DNA from: Thermomicrobiales bacterium
Lineage (GTDB): Bacteria > Chloroflexota > Chloroflexia > Thermomicrobiales > UBA6265
NCBI GenBank assembly: GCA_025928015.1
Contig: JAICKJ010000004.1
Span: forward strand, 1 to 35,585
Direction of reading: 5' to 3'
Length of the DNA stretch: 35,585 bases
The position numbers were made by a program, and so were the translations under genes. The notes under the pieces are model-generated. The model was not told the DNA's origin. It saw only the letters and a list, made by a program, of their open reading frames with translations, and searched no databases. This document shows positions 17,633 through 26,244 of the stretch, piece by piece. How positions within the stretch are numbered: position 1 is the stretch's first letter; the number at the start of each line of letters is the position of its first letter.

Positions 17633-20275
17633 TTACCAGGTCGAGGCGGTGGTGCCTTCGTAGACGATATCGCGGCAGCGGGCCTCGATCTCGTTCGGGT
17701 CGCAGGCGACCCGGGCCAGCCCGGTTTCGCAGGCCGCCTGGGCGACGGCGGCGGCGACCTTGCCGGCGACGCGCAGATCGAGGCTGTCCGGGATCAGGAA
17801 CTCGGGCGAGAGCTGATCGGGCGTCACCAGATCGGCGATGGCGTGGGCGGCGGCGGTTTTCATCTCGTCGTTGACGCCGGCCGCCTTGACGTCCAGCGCG
17901 CCCCGGAAGACGCCCGGGAAGGCGAGCGAATTGTTGATCTGGTTCGGGTAGTCGCTGCGGCCGGTCGCGATGGCCAGCGCGCCGGCCTTGCGCGCCTGCT
18001 CGGGCAGGATTTCCGGCATCGGGTTGGCGAGCGCGAAGACGATCGGCCGCGGTGCCATCGACGTGATCATCTCCATCGTGAAGGTGCCGGGCCCGGAGAG
18101 CCCGATCAGGACATCCACGCCGGCGACGACGTCGGCGAGGCTGCCTTCGACCGCGTCCCGGTTGGTCACCTCGGCGATGGCCTGTTTGGAAGCATCCATG
18201 TGCTCGGTCCGGCCGGCGTAGATCGCGCCGTGCCGGTCGCAGAGGATGACGTCGTCGACCCCGAGCGCGAGCAGCAGCTTGGCGACGGCGACGCCGGCCG
18301 AGCCGGCGCCATTGATGACGACCTTGAGCTCGCCCAGCTCGTTGCCGCGCAGCTTGGCGGCGTTGATCAGACCGGCCGCGACGACGATCGCCGTGCCGTG
18401 CTGGTCGTCGTGGAAGACCGGCATGTCGAGCGCGGCCCGCAGCTTCGTCTCGATCTCGAAGCAGCGCGGGGCGCTGATGTCCTCCAGGTTGATGCCGCCG
18501 AAGGACGGCGCGATGGCGCTGACGATGCGCACGATCTCGTCCGGGTCGCGGGCGGCGAGACAGATCGGGAAGGCCTCGACGCCGGCGAGCGACTGGAAGA
18601 GCACGGCCTTGCCCTCCATCACCGGCAGCGCCGCCTGTGGCCCGATATCACCCAGGCCGAGCACCGCCGAGCCGTCGGTGACGATGGCGACGAGGTTGCC
18701 CTTGGCGGTCAGCTCGGTGACCTTGGCGGGGTCGGCCTTGATGACCTGGGCGGGCAAGAGCGCCTTGGGTGGCAGGTGGAGTAGGTTGAGGATGTGGTGG
18801 TCGCGCACCGGGATCTTGCTGCGGATTTCGAGCACGCCGTGGTGTCGCCTGCGCAGGTCGATCGCCTCGTCGTGGAGGTTCTTCGCCGCCACGCGCACGC
18901 TCGGCTTGGCCGGCTCCAGCCGCCCCTCGTAGACGAAGCGGCGGGTGTTCTCGGCCACGGTCTCCGGCGAGACGTCCCGGCCGGCCTCGCCGGTCTCCAG
19001 CGCGCCGCGGACGACGGCGGCGGCGATGGCCGGGGCGACCCGGAAGTCGAAGATGCGGGGCACGATGTGGTCGGCGTGCAGCTCGTCGGGCTCGACCATG
19101 TCGGCGAGCGCGCGGGCGGCGTACAGCAACATGCGGAGGCGGATGTTGCGTGCCCGCGAGGCGAGCAGCCCGCGAAAGAAGCCCGGAAAGACGAGCGAGA
19201 CGTCCATCGTGTTCTGGTAGTCGGAGCGACCGGTGGCCACGACCCGGGCGCCGCCGGCCCGGGCGGCTTCGGGCGAGATCTCCGGCTGTGGCACGGCGAG
19301 CGCGAAGACGATCGGGTCGGGCGCCATCTCGCGGACCATGTCGTCGGTGACAATATCGCCGGTCGAGAGGCCGATGAAGACATCGGCGTGGCGCAACATC
19401 GCCTTGAGCGACCCCTTGCGCTGCTCGTGGTTCGTCTCCTTGGCGACGTAGGACTTGGCCCAGTTCATTCGCTCGGGCCGATAGCGGTAGATGGCGCCGG
19501 CGCGGTCGCAGACGACGAGCCGGCGGACGCCGGCGCGGGTCAGCAAGCGGGCGACGCCGATGCCGGCGATGCCGGCGCCGCTGATGACGACCGAGACGTC
19601 CTCCAGCCGCTTCTTCGTTACCTTCAGGGCGTTGTAGAGGGCGCCGAGGACGAGGATGGCGGTGCCGTGGTGCTGGTTCGAGAAGATCGGGACGTTACAG
19701 GCCTTCTCCAGCTCGTCGGCGATGGAGAAGGCGCGCGGGGTCGAGATGTCGTCGAGGCAGATGGCGCCGAAGGTCGGGGAGATGGCGAGGCCGGTCTCGA
19801 CGATCTCGCTCACCTCGGTCGTGGCGAGGCAGATCGGCATGGCGTCGATGCCGGCGAACGTCTTGAACATGACGCTCTTGCCCTCGGCGATCGGGATTTC
19901 CGCCTCGGGCGGCCCGCCCTCGCGGCCGAAGAGATCGGAGCCATCGGAGAGGATGGCGACGGTGTTGCCACGGCAGGTGAGATCGAACGATTCGAGCGGG
20001 TCTTCCTTGATCGCGAGGCAGGCCTCGGCGACGCCCGGCGTATAGACGAGCGAGAGGATGGCGCGGTCGCGGATCGGCACCTTGCTGCCGACGCCGATCA
20101 GGCCCTGATAGCGGCGGCGGTAGTCGAGCCCTTCATCTGAAAGGTCGAGCGCCGGCACGGCGGCGCCGTCGACTGCGGCCCGGGCGTCGTTCCGCCCGCC
20201 GTTGACTGCGCGGAGACGCACCGGCGAGGAGGCTGTGGCGGCGGTTGCCGCGCCCGATGGTTTGCCGTTGGTCAT
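17633..20275 (-). CDS. Tandem malic enzyme: two fused malic (malate oxidoreductase, decarboxylating) modules
   Basis: N module (~18925-20275): IPIRDRAILSLVYTPGVAEACLAI, EGKSVMFKTFAGIDAMPICL, CLDDISTPRAF, IFSNQHHGTAI, GAGIAGIGVARLL. C module (~17633-18900): IPVRDHHILNLLHLPPKALLPAQ, EGKAVLFQSLAGVEAFPICL, NLEDISAPRCF, VFHDDQHGTAI, GAGSAGVAVAKLL, ALANPMPEI, GRSDYPNQINNSLAFPGVFRGALD. Start MTNGKPSG at 20275. Confidence 0.92.
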   Translation of the reverse strand: MTNGKPSGAATAATASSPVRLRAVNGGRNDARAAVDGAAVPALDLSDEGLDYRRRYQGLIGVGSKVPIRDRAILSLVYTPGVAEACLAIKEDPLESFDLTCRGNTVAILSDGSDLFGREGGPPEAEIPIAEGKSVMFKTFAGIDAMPICLATTEVSEIVETGLAISPTFGAICLDDISTPRAFSIADELEKACNVPIFSNQHHGTAILVLGALYNALKVTKKRLEDVSVVISGAGIAGIGVARLLTRAGVRRLVVCDRAGAIYRYRPERMNWAKSYVAKETNHEQRKGSLKAMLRHADVFIGLSTGDIVTDDMVREMAPDPIVFALAVPQPEISPEAARAGGARVVATGRSDYQNTMDVSLVFPGFFRGLLASRARNIRLRMLLYAARALADMVEPDELHADHIVPRIFDFRVAPAIAAAVVRGALETGEAGRDVSPETVAENTRRFVYEGRLEPAKPSVRVAAKNLHDEAIDLRRRHHGVLEIRSKIPVRDHHILNLLHLPPKALLPAQVIKADPAKVTELTAKGNLVAIVTDGSAVLGLGDIGPQAALPVMEGKAVLFQSLAGVEAFPICLAARDPDEIVRIVSAIAPSFGGINLEDISAPRCFEIETKLRAALDMPVFHDDQHGTAIVVAAGLINAAKLRGNELGELKVVINGAGSAGVAVAKLLLALGVDDVILCDRHGAIYAGRTEHMDASKQAIAEVTNRDAVEGSLADVVAGVDVLIGLSGPGTFTMEMITSMAPRPIVFALANPMPEILPEQARKAGALAIATGRSDYPNQINNSLAFPGVFRGALDVKAAGVNDEMKTAAAHAIADLVTPDQLSPEFLIPDSLDLRVAGKVAAAVAQAACETGLARVACDPNEIEARCRDIVYEGTTASTW

Positions 20276-20453
20276 GATTGAAACAGCTCCGATGCGGTGG
20301 TTGCGTACAGCGGCTCCACCTGGGAACGAGCCACCGGCGAGAGCCAATGATGGGGACCGGCTCGCGTGGGGACGAGTCACTGTGTTCATTCTACGCCACG
20401 TTGGCGAGATGTCTTATGACGACTGGAGCGCCCGGGAGAGTGGAAACGCGAGA

Positions 20454-20480
20454 ACGCCGTGACCTTCTAGGTCACGGCGT
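20454..20480. terminator. Perfect 11-bp stem-loop (acgccgtgacc-ttcta-ggtcacggcgt)
   Basis: Direct inverted repeat in the intergenic region; role uncertain (no clear U-tract). Confidence 0.45.
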
Positions 20481-20546
20481 CGCCCAAACGCGCGGCCGGC
20501 GCAGGAGCCGTCTCCTCGCGGGTCGTCTGAGTCCGGAAGCATGCAC

Positions 20547-20578
20547 CCCGGACGGCGGAGCGGGCTCCGCCGTCCGGG
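20547..20578. terminator. Perfect 15-bp stem with minimal loop (cccggacggcggagc-gg-gctccgccgtccggg)
   Basis: Lies immediately 3' of the minus-strand lipoprotein gene ending at 20594; no canonical U-tract. Confidence 0.5.
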
Positions 20579-20593
20579 AAGGTCAGATGCGAC

Positions 20594-20938
20594 CTAGCTG
20601 GCCGGGGACGCCTGGGGGCTCGCCACCGGGGACGCGCCCGGGCTGGCGACCGGCGATGCCGCCGGCGAAGCCATCGGGCTCGCGCCCGCGACCGGGCTGG
20701 CACCCGCGACCGGGCTCGCGCCCGCCGCTGGCGAAGCCGCTGGGCTGGCCACTGCCGAGGCAGCCGGGCTCTGCGCCGCCGAGGTGGTCGCGGCGGTCGT
20801 CGCCTGCGGCGCCACCGTCGGGGTCTTGCTACCGCCGCCGCCACAACTGACGAGCAGCAATGCGCTCAGACCGACCCCGGCCACCGCGGCGGCGCCGCGG
20901 CGACCTTGCGAACGAAGCAATTGACGTGGCGTGATCAC
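20594..20938 (-). CDS. Small lipoprotein with ASPxA-repeat low-complexity tail
   Basis: Lipobox LSALLLVSCGGGG; remainder is PAASPAAGASPVAGASPVAGASPMASPAASPVASPGASPVASPQASPAS. Confidence 0.65.
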   Translation of the reverse strand: MITPRQLLRSQGRRGAAAVAGVGLSALLLVSCGGGGSKTPTVAPQATTAATTSAAQSPAASAVASPAASPAAGASPVAGASPVAGASPMASPAASPVASPGASPVASPQASPAS

Positions 20939-21393
20939 GTGACGTTACCCTCCCAAAAGCGATCTCGGACCCGGGAATGGCCGTGCGCACAAAAGGTGGC
21001 ATGCCCCGGCACCCTCTGAACCAATTCACACTAGCCGATATCTCGTACGCGAACAAGAGGAAAACGGACAAAGACTTGGCCGCGAGGCCATCGCCGCCTC
21101 ATTTTCGTTCCCTTGTTGACACGCGTCGATGCCGGTTTCTGGCCGGCGCGGGCCGCTGGCCCGGCGATTTCACTCACCCGACCGACCAATCCCGGCACCG
21201 TACTGCACGATGCGGGCCACATCGCCCACAACTGCCAAGGCTGGAGTCTACCAGATATTCAGGACACATCGCACACGCGACGGATGGCGCAGCGCCACAT
21301 GCGGGTCCGACGCACATCATCGATCGCCCCGCCGTATGCTTGACGGGCAATCGACCAGCCAGCCCGGGCCCGGGATTTGACGAGGAGCGACAC

Positions 21394-22362
21394 GTGTCCA
21401 TGGAACAGACCAGCCAGCCGGCCGCCAGCGCGCAGCGCCCGTTCGCGGCCGAACTCGACGTCGCGATCGCGACCGCCCGGGCCGCGGCGGAGGTGATTGC
21501 GGAGTACTACGACGCGCACACCGCCGCGACCTATGAGAAAGGCGACGGCACGCCGGTGACGGATGCCGATCTGGCCGCCGACCGGGTCATCCGCGACCGC
21601 CTGGCGGCCGCGTTTCCGAAGGATGCGTTGCTGACGGAGGAAGGGAGCGACGACCTGGCGCGGATGGCCGAGGAACGCTGCTGGATCGTCGATCCGCTCG
21701 ACGGCACGGCGCAGTTCGTCGCCGGTACCGGCAATTTCGACGTGATGATCGCGCTGGTGATCGACCGCCGGCCGGTCGTCGCCGTCACCTGCCATCCGCC
21801 GACGGGGGATTGCCTCGCCGCCGTCCGCGGACAGGGCGCGTTTCGCCTGGTGGGCACGGACCGTTCGCCGGTGCGCATCACGCCGCTGCCCCCGGATGCG
21901 CCGCCTCGGATCCGCGTCTCGCGCTGGTATGGCGCCCAGCAGTTCACCGGCCAGATCGCGGCGATCGGGCGCCAGCTCGGCGGCCTGGTGCCGCCGGTCG
22001 CCGACGTGGGGTTCGCGCCGCGCGACTTCTTCGCCGCGCCGACGCCGTTCGACATCTTCCTCGGCCTGACACCCGTGGACGCGAAGAAGGTGGCCCAGGA
22101 GTGGGACATCGCCGCGCCGGACCTGATCGTCCACGAGGCGGGCGGCGTCTTCACCGACCTCTGGGGCCGGCTGCCGCGCTACAACAAGCGGGACACGAGC
22201 ATCAGCGGCGGCCTGCTGGTCGCCTGCGACCCGGCGACCCACGTCCGGGCGCTGGCGGCCGTCCACGCCGCTCTGGACCTGCCGGCCACGCCGCCGCCGC
22301 TGGATTTGGCGGAGGCGGCCCCCTCCCCCGGCCTCTCTCCCAACGCTGGGAGAGGGGCGTGA
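21394..22362 (+). CDS. Inositol monophosphatase family protein (possible histidinol-phosphatase-type)
   Basis: GTG 21394 with cgaggagcgacac; DGTPVTDADLAADRVIRDRL, LLTEEGSDD, WIVDPLDGTAQFVAGTGNFDVMIAL. Confidence 0.88.
   Translation: MSMEQTSQPAASAQRPFAAELDVAIATARAAAEVIAEYYDAHTAATYEKGDGTPVTDADLAADRVIRDRLAAAFPKDALLTEEGSDDLARMAEERCWIVDPLDGTAQFVAGTGNFDVMIALVIDRRPVVAVTCHPPTGDCLAAVRGQGAFRLVGTDRSPVRITPLPPDAPPRIRVSRWYGAQQFTGQIAAIGRQLGGLVPPVADVGFAPRDFFAAPTPFDIFLGLTPVDAKKVAQEWDIAAPDLIVHEAGGVFTDLWGRLPRYNKRDTSISGGLLVACDPATHVRALAAVHAALDLPATPPPLDLAEAAPSPGLSPNAGRGA
22319..22360. repeat. Palindromic repeat overlapping the 3' end of the IMPase-family gene
   Basis: ccctcccccggcctctCTCCCAacgcTGGGAGaggggcg; encodes an out-of-character tail PSPGLSPNAGRGA*. 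Confidence 0.45.
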
Positions 22363-22372
22363 CGACCGTGCC

Positions 22373-23125
22373 CTATTTGCTCAGGTGGGAGGCGGCGGCC
22401 TGGTCGGCGATGATCTCCAGGCGGTCGCCGGCGCGGCGGAGCAGGGAGCCGGGGACGTCGGTCGTCTCCGGGCCCTCCAGGACCTTGTGCAAAATGTCCG
22501 CCTTGCGCTCGCCGCTGACGATCAGGACGATGCGGTCGGCGCCGAGGATGGTGCCGAGCCCCATGGTGATCGCCTGGTCCGGGATCTCCGCCTTGCCGTC
22601 GAAATAGGCCTCCGATTGGGCGATGGAGCGCGGGGTGAGGTCGAGGACGCGGGTCGGCGCGTCAGGGCCGGAACCGGGCTCGTTGAAGGCGATGTGCCCG
22701 TTCGGGCCGAGACCGACGACGGCCAGCTTCAGCCCGCCGAGCGCGGCGATATCGGCCTCATACTGCTGCGCCGCCGCCTGCGGATCGGGCGCCGCCGACG
22801 GGATGAAGTGAATGTGCTCCCGCGGGATGCCGGCCGGCTTCAGGAACGCCTGGATCAGCCAGTGGGTGAGACTCGCCTCGTCCTCGGGCGTCACGCCCAG
22901 ATACTCGTCGAGGCAGAAGATGTGGGTGTGGGAGACGTCGAGCGCGCCGGCCTGGATGCGCGCGACGAGGTCCTGGTACATGCCGAGCGGCGTCTCGCCG
23001 GTCGGCACGGTGATGGCGCCATCGGGCGCGGCGGTGACCACCGACGCGACGCGGTCCGCCGCCAACCGGCTCATCTCGTCATAGTCCGCGACGACGGTCA
23101 GCGTCAGTTGCCTCGCCCCTGCCAT
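22373..23125 (-). CDS. nagB: Glucosamine-6-phosphate deaminase
   Basis: VPTGETPLGMYQDLV, THIFCLDEYLGV, VGLGPNGHIAFNEPGSG, ITMGLGTILGADRIVLIVSGERKADIL. Confidence 0.93.
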   Translation of the reverse strand: MAGARQLTLTVVADYDEMSRLAADRVASVVTAAPDGAITVPTGETPLGMYQDLVARIQAGALDVSHTHIFCLDEYLGVTPEDEASLTHWLIQAFLKPAGIPREHIHFIPSAAPDPQAAAQQYEADIAALGGLKLAVVGLGPNGHIAFNEPGSGPDAPTRVLDLTPRSIAQSEAYFDGKAEIPDQAITMGLGTILGADRIVLIVSGERKADILHKVLEGPETTDVPGSLLRRAGDRLEIIADQAAASHLSK

Positions 23126-23242
23126 GCCCACCCCTCCGTGACTCAGGTCCACCATGCCTCGCCGGAGCCACCCACGCGGGCGATCCCGTTGAGAAGCATG
23201 GTACCCGAGGACGGGGAGCGCAACCGGGAATGGTGGGGACGC

Positions 23243-23806
23243 TCAGTCGCCCGAGGCGGCCGCGCGCGGCTGGCGGGTCGGCCCTGGGGGGCGGAGGACC
23301 CGGGGCCGCAGGCGGCGGGTGATCTCGGCGGTGAGCGTCGCGGCCGCCCGCAACCGGTCGACATCCTCGTAGGCGAGCACGGCGGCCATGAGGCCGGCCC
23401 GCGGCAGATGCCAGAAGCCGGGGGCCGCGGAGAGGTCGATCGCCGGCTCGCGGGCTGCCTCGGCGAAGGCCAGCCGCGCCGCCTCATAGTCACCGGTGTG
23501 GGCGTTGAAGAGCCCGCGCACGACCGCGGCGCGCGCCCGGCGCTCGCCGAGGCTGATGGTACCGTCCGCCTCGCGGCCCAGCAATTGGGGATGGCGTCGC
23601 CAGGGAAACGTGACCGGCGCCAGCGCGTCCTCGACCTCGCGCGCGACTGGCGCCACGTCGTCCGGCGGGACGATGCGCAAGGGCGGCGAGAAGGGCGCGG
23701 CGGCCTGGCGGCGCCCACGCATCCGATCCAGCAGCGCTCGCAGGAGCGCGCCGATCGGTTCGCCGCGCGTCTCCAGATCAACCATCGCGAGACTCGTGAG
23801 CAACAT
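23243..23806 (-). CDS. Hypothetical protein
   Basis: 187-aa ORF with SD-like gaggggtgacag upstream of ATG. Confidence 0.6.
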   Translation of the reverse strand: MLLTSLAMVDLETRGEPIGALLRALLDRMRGRRQAAAPFSPPLRIVPPDDVAPVAREVEDALAPVTFPWRRHPQLLGREADGTISLGERRARAAVVRGLFNAHTGDYEAARLAFAEAAREPAIDLSAAPGFWHLPRAGLMAAVLAYEDVDRLRAAATLTAEITRRLRPRVLRPPGPTRQPRAAASGD

Positions 23807-24094
23807 CTGTCACCCCTCCCCAACCAGGGCCTCACGCGGGCAACCGGCATCCCGGCCGGCATACGGCCCACGCTGTGGCGAATCCGGACGCAACGCCATG
23901 CTCCGGTGGGCGTCCCACCGCGCCCGGAGCAGCCGGAGGGGCCGAACGACGGGGCTCGTGCGGGGAGCTATCGGTGACCCGTTGGCAACGCTTACGTACG
24001 GCGATGCTACCACGTCCCGTGTCCGTACACAAGATGCGAACCGGCGGTCGATCCGGCGCTGCTGTATCATCGGCACGGTTCACAGGAGGAGCGA

Positions 24095-24946
24095 TTGGAC
24101 CGACGCGACATGAGTGATGAGCGGACGCGCAACCGGGCCGCGTTCCGCGAACTGGCGACGCTGCTGACGGGCAGCGCGCGGGTCGTGGCACTGACCGGCG
24201 CCGGTATCAGCACGGAGTCCGGCATCCCCGATTACCGGGGGCCGAACGGGGTCTGGGCGCAACGGCGCATCCCGCGGATCGAGGACGTACGGACCGATCC
24301 CGCGGCGCAGGCGGCCTACTGGCGCGAACGCCGGGAGCGCTTTCCCGAAATGCTGGCGCGGCAGCCGAACGCCGGGCACCTGGCGCTGGCGCGCCTGGAG
24401 CAACGCGGCAAGCTGCGGGCGGTGATCACCCAGAACATCGACGGACTGCACCAGAAGGCGGGAAACGATCCGGCGACGGTGTACGAGCTGCACGGCTCGA
24501 CGCTGCGCGTCCGCTGCCTGAATTGCGGACGGATTTACGAAAGTACGGATATGCAGCGCATACTGGAAGCCGATGAGGAGGTGCCGGTCTGCCCGGTCTG
24601 CGGCGGCCCGTTGCGCTCGGCGACGATCCTTTTCGGCGAGCCGCTACCGCGCAACGTGCTGACGGCCGCGGCGACCGCCGCCCGCCAGAGCGACCTGATG
24701 CTGGTGGTCGGAAGCTCGCTGGTCGTCAATCCGGCCGCGCAACTGCCGCGGCTCACCCGGGACGCCGGCGGCGCTGTCGCCATCATCAACCGGACGCCGA
24801 CGCCGCTCGACCGCGACGCCGACCTCGTGCTGCGGACGGGCGCCGGCGCGACGCTGGACGCGCTGACGCGCCGGGTGCTGGATGGGGAGAGCGGCCTGGA
24901 GCTGCCGGATGAGGCGCTGGTGACGCCGGAAGGAGCCGCGGGATGA
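24095..24946 (+). CDS. Sir2-family NAD-dependent protein deacylase
   Basis: [43 protein letters not shown]...CPVCGG zinc site, [14 protein letters not shown]; strong SD aggaggagcga before TTG 24095 (ATG 24110 possible). Confidence 0.95.
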   Translation: MDRRDMSDERTRNRAAFRELATLLTGSARVVALTGAGISTESGIPDYRGPNGVWAQRRIPRIEDVRTDPAAQAAYWRERRERFPEMLARQPNAGHLALARLEQRGKLRAVITQNIDGLHQKAGNDPATVYELHGSTLRVRCLNCGRIYESTDMQRILEADEEVPVCPVCGGPLRSATILFGEPLPRNVLTAAATAARQSDLMLVVGSSLVVNPAAQLPRLTRDAGGAVAIINRTPTPLDRDADLVLRTGAGATLDALTRRVLDGESGLELPDEALVTPEGAAG

Positions 24947-25434
24947 GCGCGCTCGAACATCCGCCGGCGGCGCCGGTCAACGATGTCAACGACCACCATT
25001 GCTTCGGCTGCGGCACGCTCAACACCTGCGGGCTGCGGCTGACGATGTTTCCGAACGACGACGGCGATGGCGTCTGGACGGCGTTCATCCCGGCCGCGCG
25101 GTTCGAGGGGTACCCGGGCATGATCCACGGCGGCATCGTCTGCACCGTGCTGGACGAGGTGATGGCCTGGTCGCTCTACCGGGAGGAGATCTGGGCGGTG
25201 ACCGGGCAGCTCAACGTCCGCTACCGGCGGCCGGTGCCGGTCGGCGAGCGGTTGCGGGCGCTTGGCATGATCGCGCGCAACCGGGGACGGGTGATCGAGA
25301 CACGGGGCGAAATCCGGCGCGAGGCGGACGGCGCGCTGCTCGCCGAGGCGACGGCAACCTTCGTCCGCGTGCCGGCGGATCAGGCCGAGGCGTGGCGCGC
25401 GCGCTATCTCGGCGCGGGTGAGACGACGTCGTGA
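24943..25434 (+). CDS. PaaI-type hotdog thioesterase
   Basis: NDHHCFGCGTLNTCGLRLTMF...YPGMIHGGIVCTVLDEVMAWSLY; ATGA overlap with upstream sir2. Confidence 0.87.
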   Translation: MSALEHPPAAPVNDVNDHHCFGCGTLNTCGLRLTMFPNDDGDGVWTAFIPAARFEGYPGMIHGGIVCTVLDEVMAWSLYREEIWAVTGQLNVRYRRPVPVGERLRALGMIARNRGRVIETRGEIRREADGALLAEATATFVRVPADQAEAWRARYLGAGETTS

Positions 25435-25928
25435 AGATCTACCTGGGCGGGCCAATGTTCGTCGCCGCCGAGGTGCGCTACAACCTCTGGCTGGCCGGCC
25501 TGCTGCGGGAGCACGGCTTCGCGGTCTACTGCCCGAACGAGAGCGAGCCGGTCAACGACAAGACACGGACGGACATCACCGGCATCAAGGTCTACGCGGC
25601 TGACGTGGCGGCGCTGGAGGAGAGCAACGTCTACATCTGCCAGGTGAGTGAGGATTCCGGCACGAACTGGGAGGCCGGCTACATGGACTGCCTGAGCCGC
25701 CGCGTCGATCCATCGCGCTGGTACGGGGTGCTGGGCCTGGCGACCGACATCCGGCTCTGGAGCCCGCCGGACCCGGCCAGGCCCGGCGTCGACAACCAGG
25801 CGTTCCACATCAACCAGTTCGTCGTCGGCGGCCTGCAGCGCTCGCTCGGCATCGTCCACGACGAGGAGGCGCTGGTCGCGCGGCTGAAGGAGATTGAGGC
25901 GGCGCATGGAGGCACCGAACGCAGCTGA
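25431..25928 (+). CDS. Nucleoside 2-deoxyribosyltransferase-like protein
   Basis: KIYLGGPMFVAAEVRYNLWLAGLLREHGFAVYCP...DVAALEESNVYICQVSEDSGTNWEAGYMD; GTGA overlap with upstream gene. Confidence 0.75.
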   Translation: MKIYLGGPMFVAAEVRYNLWLAGLLREHGFAVYCPNESEPVNDKTRTDITGIKVYAADVAALEESNVYICQVSEDSGTNWEAGYMDCLSRRVDPSRWYGVLGLATDIRLWSPPDPARPGVDNQAFHINQFVVGGLQRSLGIVHDEEALVARLKEIEAAHGGTERS

Positions 25929-25963
25929 CATACCCACTCCCCGGCTTCTCAATCAGCTAGAGG

Positions 25964-26179
25964 TGTCATTCCGGGCGCATCGAGGAATCTCTTGGTAAGC
26001 GCAGCGAACGCCCGCCCCGCTGGACGACCGTAGCCCTGGTGGCAGCCCGTCCCGCCGTCATGCTTCGGGGCTTCGCCGCTCAGCATGACGGGCGGCGGGT
26101 GTGGCGGGAGGCGAACGGGGGTGGTCCCGCACGAGGACGCCGCGGCGGCGGGAGATTTCTCCCGTTGGTCGAAATGACA
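25964..26179. repeat. ~216-bp intergenic repeat with ~28-bp imperfect terminal inverted repeats and an internal palindrome
   Basis: Left end TGTCATTCCGGGCGCATCGAGGAATCTC (25964-25991); reverse complement of right end TGTCATTTCGACCAACGGGAGAAATCTC (26152-26179). Internal cccgccgtcatgct...agcatgacgggcgg (26051-26095). Confidence 0.65.
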
Positions 26180-26244
26180 GCGGAGGGGGTGGGACGAGCT
26201 GGCGTTCGGGATGCCGGTGGTGTCGCCGTGGCCCGGATTGACGC

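Noticed and set aside
16535-20140. Very long plus-strand ORFs (749 aa at 16535..18784, 448 aa at 18794..20140)
   Set aside because: Exactly antisense to the GNAT and malic-enzyme genes; Asp/Gly/Arg/Val-rich composition typical of shadow ORFs in high-GC DNA.
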